Part shown: positions 18,401 through 27,909 of the stretch, piece after piece
How the letters are laid out: every line of letters starts with the position of its first letter
Position numbering within the stretch: the stretch's first letter is position 1
Assembly (NCBI GenBank): GCA_028687335.1
Contig: JAQUAI010000013.1
Coordinates: 1 to 64,000 of the forward strand
Direction of reading: 5' to 3'
DNA from: Gallionella sp.
Lineage (GTDB): Bacteria > Pseudomonadota > Gammaproteobacteria > Burkholderiales > Gallionellaceae
DNA length: 64,000 nucleotides
Program-made: the position numbers and the translations under genes
The notes under the pieces: model-generated
Database searches by the model: none
What the model saw: only the letters and a program-made list of their open reading frames with translations
Told to the model about the DNA's origin: nothing

Positions 18401-19375
18401 TTCGTCACGAATCTCGCCGCCGGAGCCAGTTGCCGCGCCCGCAAATGGAGCGATAGCAGTCGGGTGATTATGCGTTTCCACTTTCATCAGTGTGTGGGTC
18501 AACTCTTCGCTGAAAGCATAGCCGCCATCCTCGCGCGGGTAAAAACGCTCGATACGCGCACCTTCGATGATGGATGAGTTGTCGGAATACGCCACCACAG
18601 TACCTTGCGGGCTAACCTTGTGCGTGTTGCGAATCATGCCAAACAGAGAAATGTCCTGCGTCTCGCCGTCGATCACCCAATCGGCGTTAAAAATCTTGTG
18701 GCGACAATGCTCAGAGTTGGCTTGCGCGAACATCATCAGCTCGACATCGGTCGGATTGCGCTTCAGCTTTTTGAAGTTATCAACCAAATACTCAATCTCG
18801 TCAGTCGACAAAGCCAAGCCCATTTCACGGTTGGCAGCTTCCAACGCTTTGCGCCCGCCTTTCAGCACGTCCACGCTAGCCAGCGGCTGCGGCTTGCCGT
18901 GTTGGAATATTTTCTTGGGCGCACTGTCCATATCGGCCAGCACAGTTTCCGTCATACGGTCATGCAGCAAATGCAATGCGGCAGCTTGCTCAGCCTTGCT
19001 CGGTAACTTGCCGTTTTTTGTGGTCACGTAATACACCACGCCGCACTCAATGCGCTCCACACCGGAAAGACCACAATGCCGCGCGATGTCAGTCGCCTTG
19101 GTTGACCAAGGTGAAATCGTACCCAAGCGCGGCACCACCAGCAGACGCAAACACTGCGCGGCCGATTTTGGCTCGCCCGCAGCGCGATCAATGCCCAACA
19201 CCTTATTCAACAGGCTGGCTTGCACCTTACTCAAAACATCGCTCTTGAGCGCGCTGAAGTAACAGTGACGGGTATCGACAACAACCAGATTTGCTCCCGC
19301 ATCAAGCAAGGCGGCGCGGAGTTTTTCAAGACGGAAAGAAGAAAGTGCGGACTTGCCAAAAGAGGTGTGGTACAT
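15461..19375 (-). CDS. purL: Phosphoribosylformylglycinamidine synthase
   Basis: A 1304-residue single-chain PurL, the length usual in proteobacteria. It holds the N-terminal domain, the FGAM synthetase core with AIR synthase-type repeats ([27 protein letters not shown]) and a C-terminal glutamine amidotransferase domain with the catalytic cysteine in [11 protein letters not shown] plus PHPERVFR. It converts FGAR, glutamine and ATP to FGAM in purine biosynthesis. The ATG at 19375 diverges from nnrD with 74 bp between the starts. No purine riboswitch or PurR site was recognised in that gap. Confidence 0.97.
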   Translation of the reverse strand: MYHTSFGKSALSSFRLEKLRAALLDAGANLVVVDTRHCYFSALKSDVLSKVQASLLNKVLGIDRAAGEPKSAAQCLRLLVVPRLGTISPWSTKATDIARHCGLSGVERIECGVVYYVTTKNGKLPSKAEQAAALHLLHDRMTETVLADMDSAPKKIFQHGKPQPLASVDVLKGGRKALEAANREMGLALSTDEIEYLVDNFKKLKRNPTDVELMMFAQANSEHCRHKIFNADWVIDGETQDISLFGMIRNTHKVSPQGTVVAYSDNSSIIEGARIERFYPREDGGYAFSEELTHTLMKVETHNHPTAIAPFAGAATGSGGEIRDEGATGSGSKPKAGLTGFSVSNLNIPGFTQPWEANYGKPSRIVTPLQIMIDGPLGGAAFNNEFGRPNLTGYFRTFEEQVSGEMRGYHKPIMLAGGVGNISAGHTHKHDLPTGALVIHLGGPGMLIGLGGGAASSMDTGANAENLDFDSVQRGNPEMQRRAQEVIDRCWQLGDKNPILSIHDVGAGGMSNALPELVHGGGKGANFELRKIPLDETGMSPKQIWCNESQERYVLAIAPERLEEFRAMCERERCPFAVVGTAVDEDQIIVQDSEFKNAPVDMPLSVLLGKPPKMTRNVVRETPRLSSFDTSTLALSESITRVLRLPSVANKNFLITIGDRTVGGMTARDQMVGPWQVPVADVAVSLMGFNTNRAEAFALGERTPLALINAPASGRMAVGEAITNIAAARIEKIGDIKLSANWMAAAGHHGEDAALFDTVRAVGMELCPQLGIGIPVGKDSMSMKTTWKDGKKDKAVTAPLSLIVTAFAPSSNARDTLTPQLAADLDTTLLLIDLGQGKNRMGGSALAQVYKQVGDVAPDVDDAAMLKSFFELVQQLNAAGVLLSYHDRSDGGAFVTLCEMSFASHIGLDIKLDELHGDTLRALFNEELGAVVQVRNRDLQHVLQLATEAGLKSVQKIATLNESGMIAITRGDENLYSENAAHLQRIWSETTYQLQKLRDNPACAQAEFDGLLDVADPGLHAKLTFDLNEVPASFRGVLDTKSSTLTPRSRPKMAILREQGVNGQVEMAAAFDRAGFAAVDVHMSDIISGRVTLDEFKGVAACGGFSYGDVLGAGEGWAKSILLNSRARDQFEAFFQRNDTFALGVCNGCQMMSNLHEIIPGAEHWAHFSRNQSEQFEARFVMVEVQQSPSILFEGMAGSRMPIVVAHGEGYADFGNAAKLKAAQPLVSLRYVDNYGNATETYPLNPNGSPQGVTGLTTPDGRFSIMMPHPERVFRAVQNSWYPGEWQENGAWLRMFQNARKWVG

Positions 19376-19449
19376 GAATGTAATGGTGCGATGAAATAGC
19401 GGTGCGCGATTATACTATGAGGCAATTGCAATCCGAGGACTCAACCATC

Positions 19450-20298
19450 ATGCCCGTAAAAATCAGCACTATCACCCAAAAACAAGCCATCGCCCGATTT
19501 CCCAAACGCCCGCGTGACAGCCACAAAGGCCAATTCGGCACAGTCGGCATCGTAGGCGGTAATCACGGCATGATCGGCGCAGCACTACTTGCCGGACGCG
19601 CCGCATTCAAACTCGGTGCAGGTGTCGTACACATTGGCCTGCTGGCCGACAAAATGCCCGCCGTCGATATGCGCATGCCTGAGCTCATGCTGCATCCCGC
19701 CCGCATCGTGCTCGACCTACCCCGCCTAGACATCCTCGTCATCGGCAACGGGCTAGGCCGCGACCTCGGCGCGCAAAAGCTACTGCACGACGCAATCAAA
19801 CGTGATGTCGCACTGGTACTGGATGCCGATGCACTCAACATCCTCGCCGAACGCCCCGATCTGCGCAGCATGTTGTACGAGCGCAAAGCCGCCACCGTAC
19901 TTACTCCGCACCCCGGCGAAGCCGCCCGCCTGCTGCATATCGACATCGAAGCAGTACAAGCTGCCCGCGCCGAATCTGCACTCGAAATCGCCCGTCGCTA
20001 TCACGGCAGCGTCGCCCTCAAAGGTGCAAACACCCTGATCGCCAACCGTGACGGCCAAGTCTGGCAAAACAAAACCGGCAACCCCGGCATGAGCAATGCC
20101 GGTATGGGCGATACTCTCGCCGGCATCATCGCCGCCCTCCTCGCCCAAGGCATGGCCGCTGACGATGCCCTGCAACTCGCCGTTCACCTGCACGGTGCAG
20201 CAGGCGATGCCCTCGCCGAACAAACCGCCACCATCGGCATGAGCGCCACCGAACTCACCGAATGGGCGCGCTGGCTGCTAAACCAATGGGTTCGCTAA
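19450..20298 (+). CDS. nnrD: ADP/ATP-dependent (S)-NAD(P)H-hydrate dehydratase
   Basis: A 282-residue ribokinase-fold protein of the YjeF C-terminal (carbohydrate kinase-like) family. Diagnostic motifs: GQFGTVGIVGGN, LDADALNIL, LTPHPGEAARLL and NAGMGDTLAGIIAALLAQG. It repairs hydrated NADH and NADPH. The N-terminal epimerase domain often fused to it in other bacteria (NnrE) is absent, so the epimerase should be encoded elsewhere. The ATG at 19450 was chosen over the 16-codon upstream extension because the family resemblance starts there. Confidence 0.92.
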   Translation: MPVKISTITQKQAIARFPKRPRDSHKGQFGTVGIVGGNHGMIGAALLAGRAAFKLGAGVVHIGLLADKMPAVDMRMPELMLHPARIVLDLPRLDILVIGNGLGRDLGAQKLLHDAIKRDVALVLDADALNILAERPDLRSMLYERKAATVLTPHPGEAARLLHIDIEAVQAARAESALEIARRYHGSVALKGANTLIANRDGQVWQNKTGNPGMSNAGMGDTLAGIIAALLAQGMAADDALQLAVHLHGAAGDALAEQTATIGMSATELTEWARWLLNQWVR

Positions 20299-20473
20299 AA
20301 ACCCATTTGACACGGCGCAAATAGATGTTCCGTCATACCTATCGAAGAAAGACTTGTGGCCGAGTTGTATAGAGGACAGCGATCCGTAACAAAGTCCATT
20401 CATACAGTTGCAAGATTGGCAGCTGCTGCCGACGTACTAAAAATCTGGTTGGCGATAGGCTACGTAAATAGAA

Positions 20474-21769
20474 ATGAATAAATCTTCAGACATTCGAGTG
20501 GGAATCATCGGTGGTGGTTATGCCGGCATGGCGGCCGCTGTTGAACTCGCTTCGCGCGGCATCAAGGTAACCGTCTTTGAAAGTGCTAAACAACTTGGCG
20601 GCCGTGCACGCGGCGTGCTGCACAACGACACCCAGCTCGACAACGGACAACATCTCTTACTCGGTTGCTACCGCGAGACATTGCGCCTCATCGAATTGGT
20701 TGGCGGCGATATAGGAAAAGACTTCCTGTGCTTGCCTTTGCAACTCGATCTGCACAAACAGTTCTCGCTCAAAGCCCCCCGCTTGCCCGCCCCGCTACAT
20801 CTACTCGTCGCCTTGCTCAATGCACAAGGACTGACGTGGGCCGAACGCATGAAGGCCGCGGGATTTATGCTCAAGTTGCAAGGAATGAAGTTCCAGCTTG
20901 AACAGGACAAGACAGTCAAAGCACTGCTCGTCGAGTTCGGCCAAGATGCAGACCTCTCCCTCAAGCTGTGGGAACCGCTGTGTATCGCCGCTCTGAACAC
21001 GCCCATCCATAAAGCTTCTGCGCAGGTCTTGCTCAATGTGCTGCGTGATGCGCTCAACCGCAAACGCGCGGATAGCGACATGTTGTTACCGCGCATCGAC
21101 TTCACTGCATTGTTACCGCAACGTGCGGCGAACTATGTAGAGCGGCATGGTGGAAAAGTGCATCTCTCATGTGGGGTGGAGTCCATCAATACCAAACAAG
21201 ATGGATTCGAGCTGGTCACCGCTGAAAGCACACACTCCTTCAGCCACATCATCTGTGCGGCACCACCCAGCGTTGCTGCCAAGCTGTTACGTCCTACTCC
21301 AGAGATGATCAAGACTGTCTCGCAGATAGACGCATTGGAACAGCAACCCATCTACACGGTGTATCTGCAATACCCCGCAAATGTGCGTCTGCCCCACCCC
21401 ATGATCGGCTTGCATAAACGCTTCAGCCAGTGGTTGTTCGACAAAGGGCAGATAGCCGCACAACACGGCTTATTGGCTGCCGTCATCAGCGCGGAAGGGA
21501 TACACCAAGAATTGAGCCAAGAGGAGCTAGCTGAGAAAGTCATCGCCGAACTGCGTGACGAGTTCGGCATCGTTGCAAGACCGGATTGGTTCAAAGTCAT
21601 CGCGGAGAAACGTGCGACCTTCTGTTGTTCACCGAACCTAGATCGCCCCACCCAACGCACCGCCATTCCCAATCTACTGCTGGCGGGTGACTACACAGAC
21701 GGGGATTATCCTGCGACGCTGGAAGGTGCGGTGTTGAGCGGCATTATCGCCGCGCGTTGTTGCGCTTAG
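20474..21769 (+). CDS. hpnE: Hydroxysqualene dehydroxylase (squalene-associated FAD-dependent desaturase)
   Basis: A 431-residue FAD-binding amine-oxidase-type protein. It begins with the dinucleotide-binding motif [20 protein letters not shown] and continues with [21 protein letters not shown] and, near the C-terminus, [22 protein letters not shown]. These match HpnE, which reduces hydroxysqualene to squalene in the HpnCDE hopanoid route. No hpnC, hpnD or squalene-hopene cyclase is seen in the window, so it is separated from its pathway partners here. It overlaps the convergent ugd gene by 4 bp. Confidence 0.85.
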   Translation: MNKSSDIRVGIIGGGYAGMAAAVELASRGIKVTVFESAKQLGGRARGVLHNDTQLDNGQHLLLGCYRETLRLIELVGGDIGKDFLCLPLQLDLHKQFSLKAPRLPAPLHLLVALLNAQGLTWAERMKAAGFMLKLQGMKFQLEQDKTVKALLVEFGQDADLSLKLWEPLCIAALNTPIHKASAQVLLNVLRDALNRKRADSDMLLPRIDFTALLPQRAANYVERHGGKVHLSCGVESINTKQDGFELVTAESTHSFSHIICAAPPSVAAKLLRPTPEMIKTVSQIDALEQQPIYTVYLQYPANVRLPHPMIGLHKRFSQWLFDKGQIAAQHGLLAAVISAEGIHQELSQEELAEKVIAELRDEFGIVARPDWFKVIAEKRATFCCSPNLDRPTQRTAIPNLLLAGDYTDGDYPATLEGAVLSGIIAARCCA

Positions 21770-22932
21770 TCTTTGCCGAACAAATCCCGACTATAAACTT
21801 TGGCTTCAACATCGCGAATGTCGTCGGTGATGCGGTTGGCCACGATCACATCCGACATTTTTTTGAACTGTTCAAGGTCGTTGACGACTTTGGAGCGGAA
21901 GAATTCAGCCTCTTTCAACACTGGCTCATACACGATCACCTCCACCCCTTTGGCTTTGATGCGCTTCATGATGCCCTGAATGGAAGAGGTGCGGAAATTA
22001 TCCGAACCGGCTTTCATAATGAGTCGGTAGATGCCCACCACATTTGGCTTGCGACGCAGAATGCTATCGGCGACAAAATCTTTGCGGGTAAAGTTGGAGT
22101 CGACAATGGCACGAATCAGGTTCTGCGGCACGTTTTGATAGTTGGCCAACAGTTGCTTGGTATCTTTCGGCAGACAGTAGCCGCCGTATCCAAATGACGG
22201 ATTGTTGTAATGATCGCCAATGCGCGGATCAAGTGATACGCCTTTGATAATTTCGCGCGTATCCAAGCCGTGCGTTTCGGCATACGTGTCCAACTCGTTG
22301 AAATACGACACGCGCATGGCAAGGTAGGTATTGGCAAAAAGTTTAATCGCCTCGGCCTCGGTTGCTCCGGTCAGCAGAACATCAATATTCTTTTTGATCG
22401 CGCCCTGTTGCAGCAAATTAGCAAAGGTCTGCGCGCGTTCGGAACGCTCGCCGACCACAATACGTGAGGGGTGCAGATTATCGTAAAGCGCACGTCCTTC
22501 GCGCAAAAATTCCGGCGAAAAAATCAGGTTCGGGCAATTAAATTGCTGTTTTAGCTTTTCGGTATAGCCCACTGGGATGGTGGACTTGATGACCATCACC
22601 GCCGTCGGATTAATCGCGAGCACGTCTTTAATTACCGCCTCAATGGACTTGGTATTGAAGTAATTCGTCTCAGGGTCGTAATCAGTCGGCGTGGCAATGA
22701 TGACGTAATCAGCACCGGTATAAGCAAGCTGTTTGTCGGTGGTTGCAATCAGATTCAGCGGCTTGGTTTGCAGATACTCCTCGATCTCCGTATCGACGAT
22801 AGGCGACTGCTTGCGATTCAGCATTTCAACCTTTTCGGCGATGATGTCCAACGCAACGACTTCGTTGTGCTGTGCGAGCAAGATAGCGTTGGAGAGTCCG
22901 ACGTAGCCGGTTCCGGCGATAGCAATTTTCAT
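21766..22932 (-). CDS. ugd: UDP-glucose 6-dehydrogenase
   Basis: A 388-residue UDP-glucose/GDP-mannose dehydrogenase family enzyme. The N-terminal NAD site is [21 protein letters not shown] and FSPEFLREG bind substrate and cofactor, and the catalytic cysteine lies in [10 protein letters not shown] near residue 258. It oxidises UDP-glucose to UDP-glucuronate for capsule or polysaccharide synthesis. The length and NYFNT stretch fit the short Ugd class of E. coli and Klebsiella. It stands alone here, far from the GDP-fucose genes at the right end. Confidence 0.92.
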   Translation of the reverse strand: MKIAIAGTGYVGLSNAILLAQHNEVVALDIIAEKVEMLNRKQSPIVDTEIEEYLQTKPLNLIATTDKQLAYTGADYVIIATPTDYDPETNYFNTKSIEAVIKDVLAINPTAVMVIKSTIPVGYTEKLKQQFNCPNLIFSPEFLREGRALYDNLHPSRIVVGERSERAQTFANLLQQGAIKKNIDVLLTGATEAEAIKLFANTYLAMRVSYFNELDTYAETHGLDTREIIKGVSLDPRIGDHYNNPSFGYGGYCLPKDTKQLLANYQNVPQNLIRAIVDSNFTRKDFVADSILRRKPNVVGIYRLIMKAGSDNFRTSSIQGIMKRIKAKGVEVIVYEPVLKEAEFFRSKVVNDLEQFKKMSDVIVANRITDDIRDVEAKVYSRDLFGKD

Positions 22933-23069
22933 AGAATTAATTGACCGTTACAGGGTGAAAAAGGCTGCATTCCAAATGCAGATAAACCGAAATTGACGCG
23001 ACGGCATCGTACCCGATAGCAGCACGTCGATTCAACCCGGATAATCTGCGTTCGAAGATAACCTGCGAA

Positions 23070-23615
23070 TCAGGTACGCTTTTGCGCATGGGCAGGACGA
23101 AACACTTTGCACTGCGCGGCATCGGTTTCCAGATAAGCCCCCTCAATCAAATCCACGCAATAGGGCACGGCTGGAAATACTGCATTCAGGCAATCATCAA
23201 TCGCCGAAGGTTTGCCGGGCAGATTGATGATGAGCGACTTGCCGCGTATGCCTGCCGTTTGGCGCGAGAGAATCGCAGTCGGCACAAATTTCAACGAAGC
23301 GGCACGCATTAACTCACCAAAGCCCGGCATCATTTTTTCGCACACGGCCTCGGTCGCTTCGGGTGTTACATCCCGCAAAGCTGGGCCAGTACCGCCGGTG
23401 GTCACGATCAGGCTACATGCCTCTTGGTCTGCCAACTCAATCAGCGTCTGCTCGATTAACGGTTGCTCATCGGCAATCACACGCGCCACGGCCTCCCATT
23501 CGCTGGTTAACACGCGTGCAAACCACGCCTGCATTGCGGGGCCGCCTTTGTCTTCGTATTCGCCGCGACTGGCGCGGTCGGAAACGGTCACGAAACCGAT
23601 ACGTGCTTTCATCAT
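23070..23615 (-). CDS. mog: Molybdopterin adenylyltransferase
   Basis: A 181-residue MoCF-domain protein (GFVTVSDRASRGEYEDKGGP, TTGGTGPALRDVTPEAT, GKSLIINLPGKPSAI). It adenylates molybdopterin before molybdate insertion by MoeA. The SDRAS and DVTPEAT motifs favour Mog over MoaB. The ATG shares a base with the moeA stop (TGATG), so translation is coupled to moeA; a second ATG follows immediately. Confidence 0.92.
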   Translation of the reverse strand: MMKARIGFVTVSDRASRGEYEDKGGPAMQAWFARVLTSEWEAVARVIADEQPLIEQTLIELADQEACSLIVTTGGTGPALRDVTPEATEAVCEKMMPGFGELMRAASLKFVPTAILSRQTAGIRGKSLIINLPGKPSAIDDCLNAVFPAVPYCVDLIEGAYLETDAAQCKVFRPAHAQKRT

Positions 23616-24853
23616 CAATAACCCCCACCTGCTTCAGCTTGAAACTCGGTACCGCTCAACAACTGCACCGTCACTTGTTCCCCCGCTGCGATACCCTTGC
23701 TGCTGGACGGTATCACCAACAAACCTTCCGCCATTGCCATCGAGCGCAGAATGCCGCTACCCTGATCTCCGGTCGGCATCGCCACTAATACATCGCCCTC
23801 TTTGCTGAGCAGCACACGCACGAATTCTGTGCGACTGTGTTTATGCTTCACATCGCGCGCCAACTTTGCCGTCACAGTGCTACGGAACAGTTTGCTGTGT
23901 CCCGTAATGCAACGTAACGCGGGGCTAACAAATTCTTCAAAGCAAACCATGCTAGAGACCGGATTACCCGGTAAGCCAAATACCCATGTTAACGGCGCAA
24001 CACCAAATGCCATCGGATGCCCCGGCTTCATCGTCACGCGCCAAAATTTCATCTGCACACCGAGCGCCTCCAGCGTAGGCCGCACGTAATCATGCACACC
24101 AACCGAGGTGCCGCCGGAGACCAGTAACACGTCGTATTGCAGGCCGCGTTGCAACATCTGCTTCAAATGCTCCGGCTCGTCGCGCGCAATGCCCAGTAGA
24201 TCAGGTGTGATACCAAGTGCCTGCACTTGCGCCATCAACGCGTAGCTGTTGGCATCGGGAATTTTGTTTGCATCAAAGGGATCATCCAAGCCTTCCAATT
24301 CATCACCCGTGGAAAGAATCGCCACGCGCGGCAGGCGATAAACCTGCACCTCAGCCGCCTTCACCATCGCCAACATTCCCACCACGCCCGGCGTAATTTC
24401 GGTGCCCGCGTTCAACACCACCTCTCCGTTGCGCATACTCTCGCCACGATCACGAATATCGTTGCGCGGCCTCACGGCGACTTGAATACGCACCTGCGCA
24501 TCATCCACTACGGCGGTATCTTCCACGCGCACCACCGCATCCGCTCCCTGCGGCACTGGCGCGCCAGTCATAATGCGCGCGCACTGCCCGACACCAAGCA
24601 TCTTGCGCGGCATATCACCAGCCTTAATATCCTCGATCACCTCCAGCACGGCGGACGCATTCGCCACATCCGCACTGCGAATAGCAAACCCATCCATCGC
24701 CGATACATCGTAAGGCGGCTGGTCGCGGTTGGCGCGAATATCCTCCGCCAGTACACGCCCCAACACCTGCGACAAAGGCACCGCTTCCGCGCCCAACTTC
24801 TTCATCGCTTCGATCACACATTGCTGCGCTGCTGCCACTGTCAAACCGTCCAT
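23615..24853 (-). CDS. moeA: Molybdopterin molybdenumtransferase
   Basis: A 412-residue MoeA, the size of the E. coli protein. Visible motifs are QPPYDVSAMDGFAIR, RIMTGAPVPQGADAVVRVED, ILSTGDEL, LVSGGTSVG and FGLPGNPVSSMVCF. It inserts molybdate into adenylated molybdopterin. The ATG at 24853 is preferred because GAGG lies 6-7 nt upstream and the family start is DGLTVAAAQ; an ATG at 24907 lacks a ribosome site. It lies 68 bp downstream of mobA and is coupled to mog. Confidence 0.95.
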   Translation of the reverse strand: MDGLTVAAAQQCVIEAMKKLGAEAVPLSQVLGRVLAEDIRANRDQPPYDVSAMDGFAIRSADVANASAVLEVIEDIKAGDMPRKMLGVGQCARIMTGAPVPQGADAVVRVEDTAVVDDAQVRIQVAVRPRNDIRDRGESMRNGEVVLNAGTEITPGVVGMLAMVKAAEVQVYRLPRVAILSTGDELEGLDDPFDANKIPDANSYALMAQVQALGITPDLLGIARDEPEHLKQMLQRGLQYDVLLVSGGTSVGVHDYVRPTLEALGVQMKFWRVTMKPGHPMAFGVAPLTWVFGLPGNPVSSMVCFEEFVSPALRCITGHSKLFRSTVTAKLARDVKHKHSRTEFVRVLLSKEGDVLVAMPTGDQGSGILRSMAMAEGLLVIPSSSKGIAAGEQVTVQLLSGTEFQAEAGGGY

Positions 24854-24921
24854 TGCATCCTCATCTTTTTTGTCGCCCACGATCTGGTCACAAACCAACA
24901 CCCGCATTGCACCCAGACAAA

Positions 24922-25566
24922 TTATTTTTGTGCCGCCAAATAATCCTGCGGCGTATCCAAATCAAAAAAACTGCGCATTTGCGGATCACACTCGCGCAAC
25001 TCTGCCTTGTTCACGTAACACACATCCAGCCTCTGCAACATGCCGCGCAAACTCCTGTCGCCCGATGCCAAACTCGCGCGCATCTCATCCAACGCCGCAC
25101 GCGCATAAAAAGCGGCCAGCGGTTGCGGATAACCATCCACCATCGGCACAACGGCCTGAATCACTCCCGACTTCACTTTCTCAGGGAAAACCAATCCGCT
25201 CTCATCCTGAAAAGGGATGGCTGGCGTGGGTTGACTGCGAAACTCAGCCAACCGCTCCACCACCTTCACCGTCACAAATGGCATATCGCACGCCACCGCA
25301 AACACCCACGGCGTATCCGCCTGTGCCAGCCCCGCGATCAACCCTGCCAACGGCCCGCTCGCTGCCACCTCATCGCGCACCTGCGGCACATCCACCTCGT
25401 CGCGCAATTGCCGCACACTGACAACCACTTTGGGAAACACCTGCTGCATCGTAGCCGTGACATGCGCCAGCAGCGTCTTACCGTCTAGCACCAGCGCCGC
25501 CTTGTCTTGCCCCATACGGCGCGAATCACCGCCCGCGAGAATGAGCGCAGTGCAATCGTCGATCAT
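24922..25566 (-). CDS. mobA: Molybdenum cofactor guanylyltransferase
   Basis: A 214-residue nucleotidyltransferase with the signature LILAGGDSRRMGQDKA near residue 8 and ACDMPFV near 98. MobA adds GMP to Mo-molybdopterin, so enzymes of the DMSO-reductase family are expected in this organism. Its ATG overlaps the mobB stop by one base (TAATG). A Pfam-type NTP_transf_3 fold covers the whole length. Confidence 0.94.
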   Translation of the reverse strand: MIDDCTALILAGGDSRRMGQDKAALVLDGKTLLAHVTATMQQVFPKVVVSVRQLRDEVDVPQVRDEVAASGPLAGLIAGLAQADTPWVFAVACDMPFVTVKVVERLAEFRSQPTPAIPFQDESGLVFPEKVKSGVIQAVVPMVDGYPQPLAAFYARAALDEMRASLASGDRSLRGMLQRLDVCYVNKAELRECDPQMRSFFDLDTPQDYLAAQK

Positions 25567-26048
25567 TATCGTTCGAGGATAAAGCGAGTGATGCCTGAAT
25601 AATCATCTAGCGCAAAGTGCGGCAATTGCGGATAGACCTCATCCATATCGGTGACAATGGCGATCAGCCCGTCTTCGATAGTGCATCGCGCTGGCTTATC
25701 GCATTCGCGGCGCAATACCTCGATCTTCACGCCCGGTGCATGCGAGAAACCTTCCGCCAGCACCACATCCGCCTCACCCAAAAAACGCTCCGCCAACTGC
25801 TGCGGCTCACGCCTCTCCACATCACTTGCGATTAATTGCACACCGCCTTGCGTTACCAGCATGCTCAATGCCGCTCCTGCCTGCGTATAGCGCCAGCTAT
25901 CTTTACCCGGCGTATCGAGTTGTACTGAATGGTGTGCATGCTTGATGGTCGCCACGCGCAAGCCGCGCTGTGTCAATTCGCGCACCAGTTTTTCGATCAG
26001 AGTGGTTTTTCCGGAACCGGAGTGACCGACGATGGAGATTAGTTTCAT
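25566..26048 (-). CDS. mobB: Molybdopterin-guanine dinucleotide biosynthesis adapter MobB
   Basis: A 160-residue P-loop GTPase-like protein (GHSGSGKTTLIEKL near residue 8, TIKHAHH near 38, VLAEGF near 107). It assists MobA and is not strictly essential in E. coli. The ATG at 26048 gives a family-typical start (MKLISIVGHSG); the longer frame upstream is spacer. Genes of unrelated function lie just upstream, separating mobB from moaE. Confidence 0.92.
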   Translation of the reverse strand: MKLISIVGHSGSGKTTLIEKLVRELTQRGLRVATIKHAHHSVQLDTPGKDSWRYTQAGAALSMLVTQGGVQLIASDVERREPQQLAERFLGEADVVLAEGFSHAPGVKIEVLRRECDKPARCTIEDGLIAIVTDMDEVYPQLPHFALDDYSGITRFILER

Positions 26049-26067
26049 CGCAACGAGAGGGGGCAAA

Positions 26068-26736
26068 TTACACCGCCAACTGAACAAATTGAATAATAGA
26101 TTCAACCTCTGCAATAGTCGTATCAAACCACTCCGTACCAGGTGCTTTTCGCTTGAAGCCTCGCGCCTCAAGAGTTGAATGGATAGCATCTTCTACAGCC
26201 GCAACTCTTTTAACCTCCCAAGTCCCAAGTATCGTCGGATACTCAAAACAACATGTTTGCTTACATTGCTGCACGACTCTTGCTTCAGCATCGCCAGTAG
26301 TAGTCAGCCCTACCTTGATGGGAAATTTTGCATTCATCTTAATGAGGGAAGAAAAACTATAGGCATAAATAATGCCAGAATCATTTGATGAAATATCAGT
26401 CGCAACTGCATCAGCTTCAGCGAGCTCCTCATCCAAGGAATAATTCTTGAAGAGACCTCCTCCAACATTTTCAAACACTCGCAAATTCTCAGCTAAAAAT
26501 GGCACGTAAAACCCAAAAACTGTGCTTATCTTTTCAGTCACATCAGATTTTGCTTTTTTGACGCGGGTATCAAGTTGCTCTTGTGTATATGTCTCACTCA
26601 AAAGGCGCTTAGTAATATCACGCAGCAGAAATGGCTCATCTCCAAAATTACGAGCAATCTCAGCAATCTTAGGGAGTAGCTCATAACGTGCTGCGTTGTA
26701 AACGTAGGAACGCGTTGGTTCAAATAGAGTGGTCAT
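26068..26736 (-). CDS. T5orf172/GIY-YIG-like domain protein
   Basis: A 222-residue protein. The C-terminal 110 residues resemble the T5orf172 (MUG113, GIY-YIG-related) domain: IYAYSF, KVGLTT, EARVVQQCKQT, then AVEDAIHSTLEARG and EWFDT near the end. The N-terminal half is helical and charged, with no assigned fold. GIY-YIG relatives are often nucleases, but the activity of this group is usually not known. Codon use is visibly AT-richer than in mobB. The gene interrupts the molybdenum cofactor series next to toxin-antitoxin genes, which points to acquired DNA. Confidence 0.7.
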   Translation of the reverse strand: MTTLFEPTRSYVYNAARYELLPKIAEIARNFGDEPFLLRDITKRLLSETYTQEQLDTRVKKAKSDVTEKISTVFGFYVPFLAENLRVFENVGGGLFKNYSLDEELAEADAVATDISSNDSGIIYAYSFSSLIKMNAKFPIKVGLTTTGDAEARVVQQCKQTCCFEYPTILGTWEVKRVAAVEDAIHSTLEARGFKRKAPGTEWFDTTIAEVESIIQFVQLAV

Positions 26737-26800
26737 ACTTATCCCTTATTTACAAAAAGATCGAGACTTGGCATCAACATCGAAATGTGTTTTTACAACC

Positions 26801-27100
26801 TTAAACCAAATGCACCTCTACACGCTTACCCAACGCGTCTGCGTATTTGCGCAGTGTGTTCAAGCTTGGGGAGTGTTTGCCGGAAGCCAATGCGCTTTCC
26901 AGCCGTGCAATCGCTGGTGCCTTTGTGCCCATTCGCTCGGCTACTTGTGCTTGCGAGAGTCCAGCAGCTCGGCGTGCGGCAAGGATTTCATCGAGAATGG
27001 CGAATTCCGCTCGGTTGAGTTGATCGGTTTCCGCGCGCACGGCGGGATTCTTCAGCATCTTGGCAACCATCTGTTCGTGCGCCATGACTTTAGTTTTCAT
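26801..27100 (-). CDS. HigA-type XRE antitoxin
   Basis: A 99-residue protein with a lambda-repressor-like helix-turn-helix (AGLSQAQVAERMGTKAPAI, about 50-68) typical of HigA antitoxins of the HigB/RelE systems. AAGGAGGT lies before the ATG at 27100. The ATG overlaps the stop of a truncated higB remnant (ATGA), the arrangement of an intact higBA operon. With the toxin broken, it is probably an orphan antitoxin or regulator. Confidence 0.82.
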   Translation of the reverse strand: MKTKVMAHEQMVAKMLKNPAVRAETDQLNRAEFAILDEILAARRAAGLSQAQVAERMGTKAPAIARLESALASGKHSPSLNTLRKYADALGKRVEVHLV

Positions 27101-27198
27101 TTTTTTACCTCCTTCATTCGATCTTCGGCGATTCTGCGCTCGCTGTTCAGTGTCTTTTGAGACTTCTTCACGAAGCAGTGCAGCATGACGATCTGCGT
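27097..27198 (-). pseudogene. Truncated higB toxin (C-terminal remnant)
   Basis: In the frame ending at the TGA that overlaps the higA start, the last 33 codons read ...IVMLHCFVKKSQKT...RIAEDRMKEVKK, the typical C-terminus of HigB/RelE-family toxins (VxLLHxFxKKxQKTP...E). The frame is closed by a stop immediately upstream, and the other frames of the 50 bp before mazF do not continue the domain. About two thirds of the toxin gene is therefore missing. Confidence 0.75.
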
Positions 27199-27250
27199 TC
27201 AATATGTGGCCAGTTTCGACATCTCTTTCCATGAAAGGCCGAGATGTGCG

Positions 27251-27598
27251 CTATCCCAAAATTTGCATGAGCATCTGACGCAGTGATTCCAAGTCACGTG
27301 GCGAAAAACTGCCCATGCGGCGGATGACAAGCGTTTGTTCGAGTGTGGTCAAAACCGGTTTGGCGAAGGACGGTTTAAGCAGCCCGGCACCTTGCCAGTC
27401 AACAACTGGGAAGGTGGAAAAATCCGGCGCAGTATGCGCTTGGCTGGTAATTGCCATGATGAGCAAGTCTGGGCGGTTGGTGTTGTAAGCGGAGCTGGAG
27501 ATAACCACAGCAGGTCGTTTTTTACTCTCCACTTGATTGGTGAACGGAAACGGTACAAGAACAACCTCGCCAAACAGGTAGATGGATTCGGAAGCCAT
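27251..27598 (-). CDS. MazF/PemK-type toxin
   Basis: A 115-residue protein with the PemK/MazF fold: GEVVLVPFPFTNQVESKKRP near residue 11, AVVISSSAYN, then KPSFAKPVLTTLEQTL and a helical C-terminus. The family cleaves mRNA. The ATG at 27598 lies 17 bp after the upstream antitoxin gene; a longer frame to 27655 would overlap that gene and is not supported. It forms a toxin-antitoxin pair with 27616-27816. Confidence 0.85.
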   Translation of the reverse strand: MASESIYLFGEVVLVPFPFTNQVESKKRPAVVISSSAYNTNRPDLLIMAITSQAHTAPDFSTFPVVDWQGAGLLKPSFAKPVLTTLEQTLVIRRMGSFSPRDLESLRQMLMQILG

Positions 27599-27615
27599 TG
27601 GGATAGGTGTGGAAA

Positions 27616-27816
27616 TTACAGCTTGTCGTACACTGCGTCGGCGTCGTTGTTCCAAACGGCGGCGAAGCTGGCTTCAACAGTTTGAGTTGAAGCTTGAACT
27701 AGTGCCCGGTCATTCTCTCTGCTGCGTAAAAAATCCACAAAGTCGGTCACTTCGGCCAGACGCGTCGGCGGAAGTTGCAGAATTTTCTCGATCAACAAAT
27801 GTTCGGCGGTATTCAT
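27616..27816 (-). CDS. Antitoxin partner of the MazF-type toxin
   Basis: A 66-residue protein. Its N-terminal half (EKILQLPPTRLAEVTDFVDF) resembles the DUF2281/VapB-like antitoxins, and the C-terminus is acidic and probably disordered until it meets the toxin. Gene order (antitoxin first, small gap) is usual for such modules. The exact family is uncertain. Confidence 0.75.
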   Translation of the reverse strand: MNTAEHLLIEKILQLPPTRLAEVTDFVDFLRSRENDRALVQASTQTVEASFAAVWNNDADAVYDKL

Positions 27817-27909
27817 GGCTACCTCTCAGAGGAAACTAGTTCACTGGATTATACGTAAAGCGGACGATGGGAACCAATTGAACGAATCAGAAGACTTTGT
27901 GGTGTAAAC

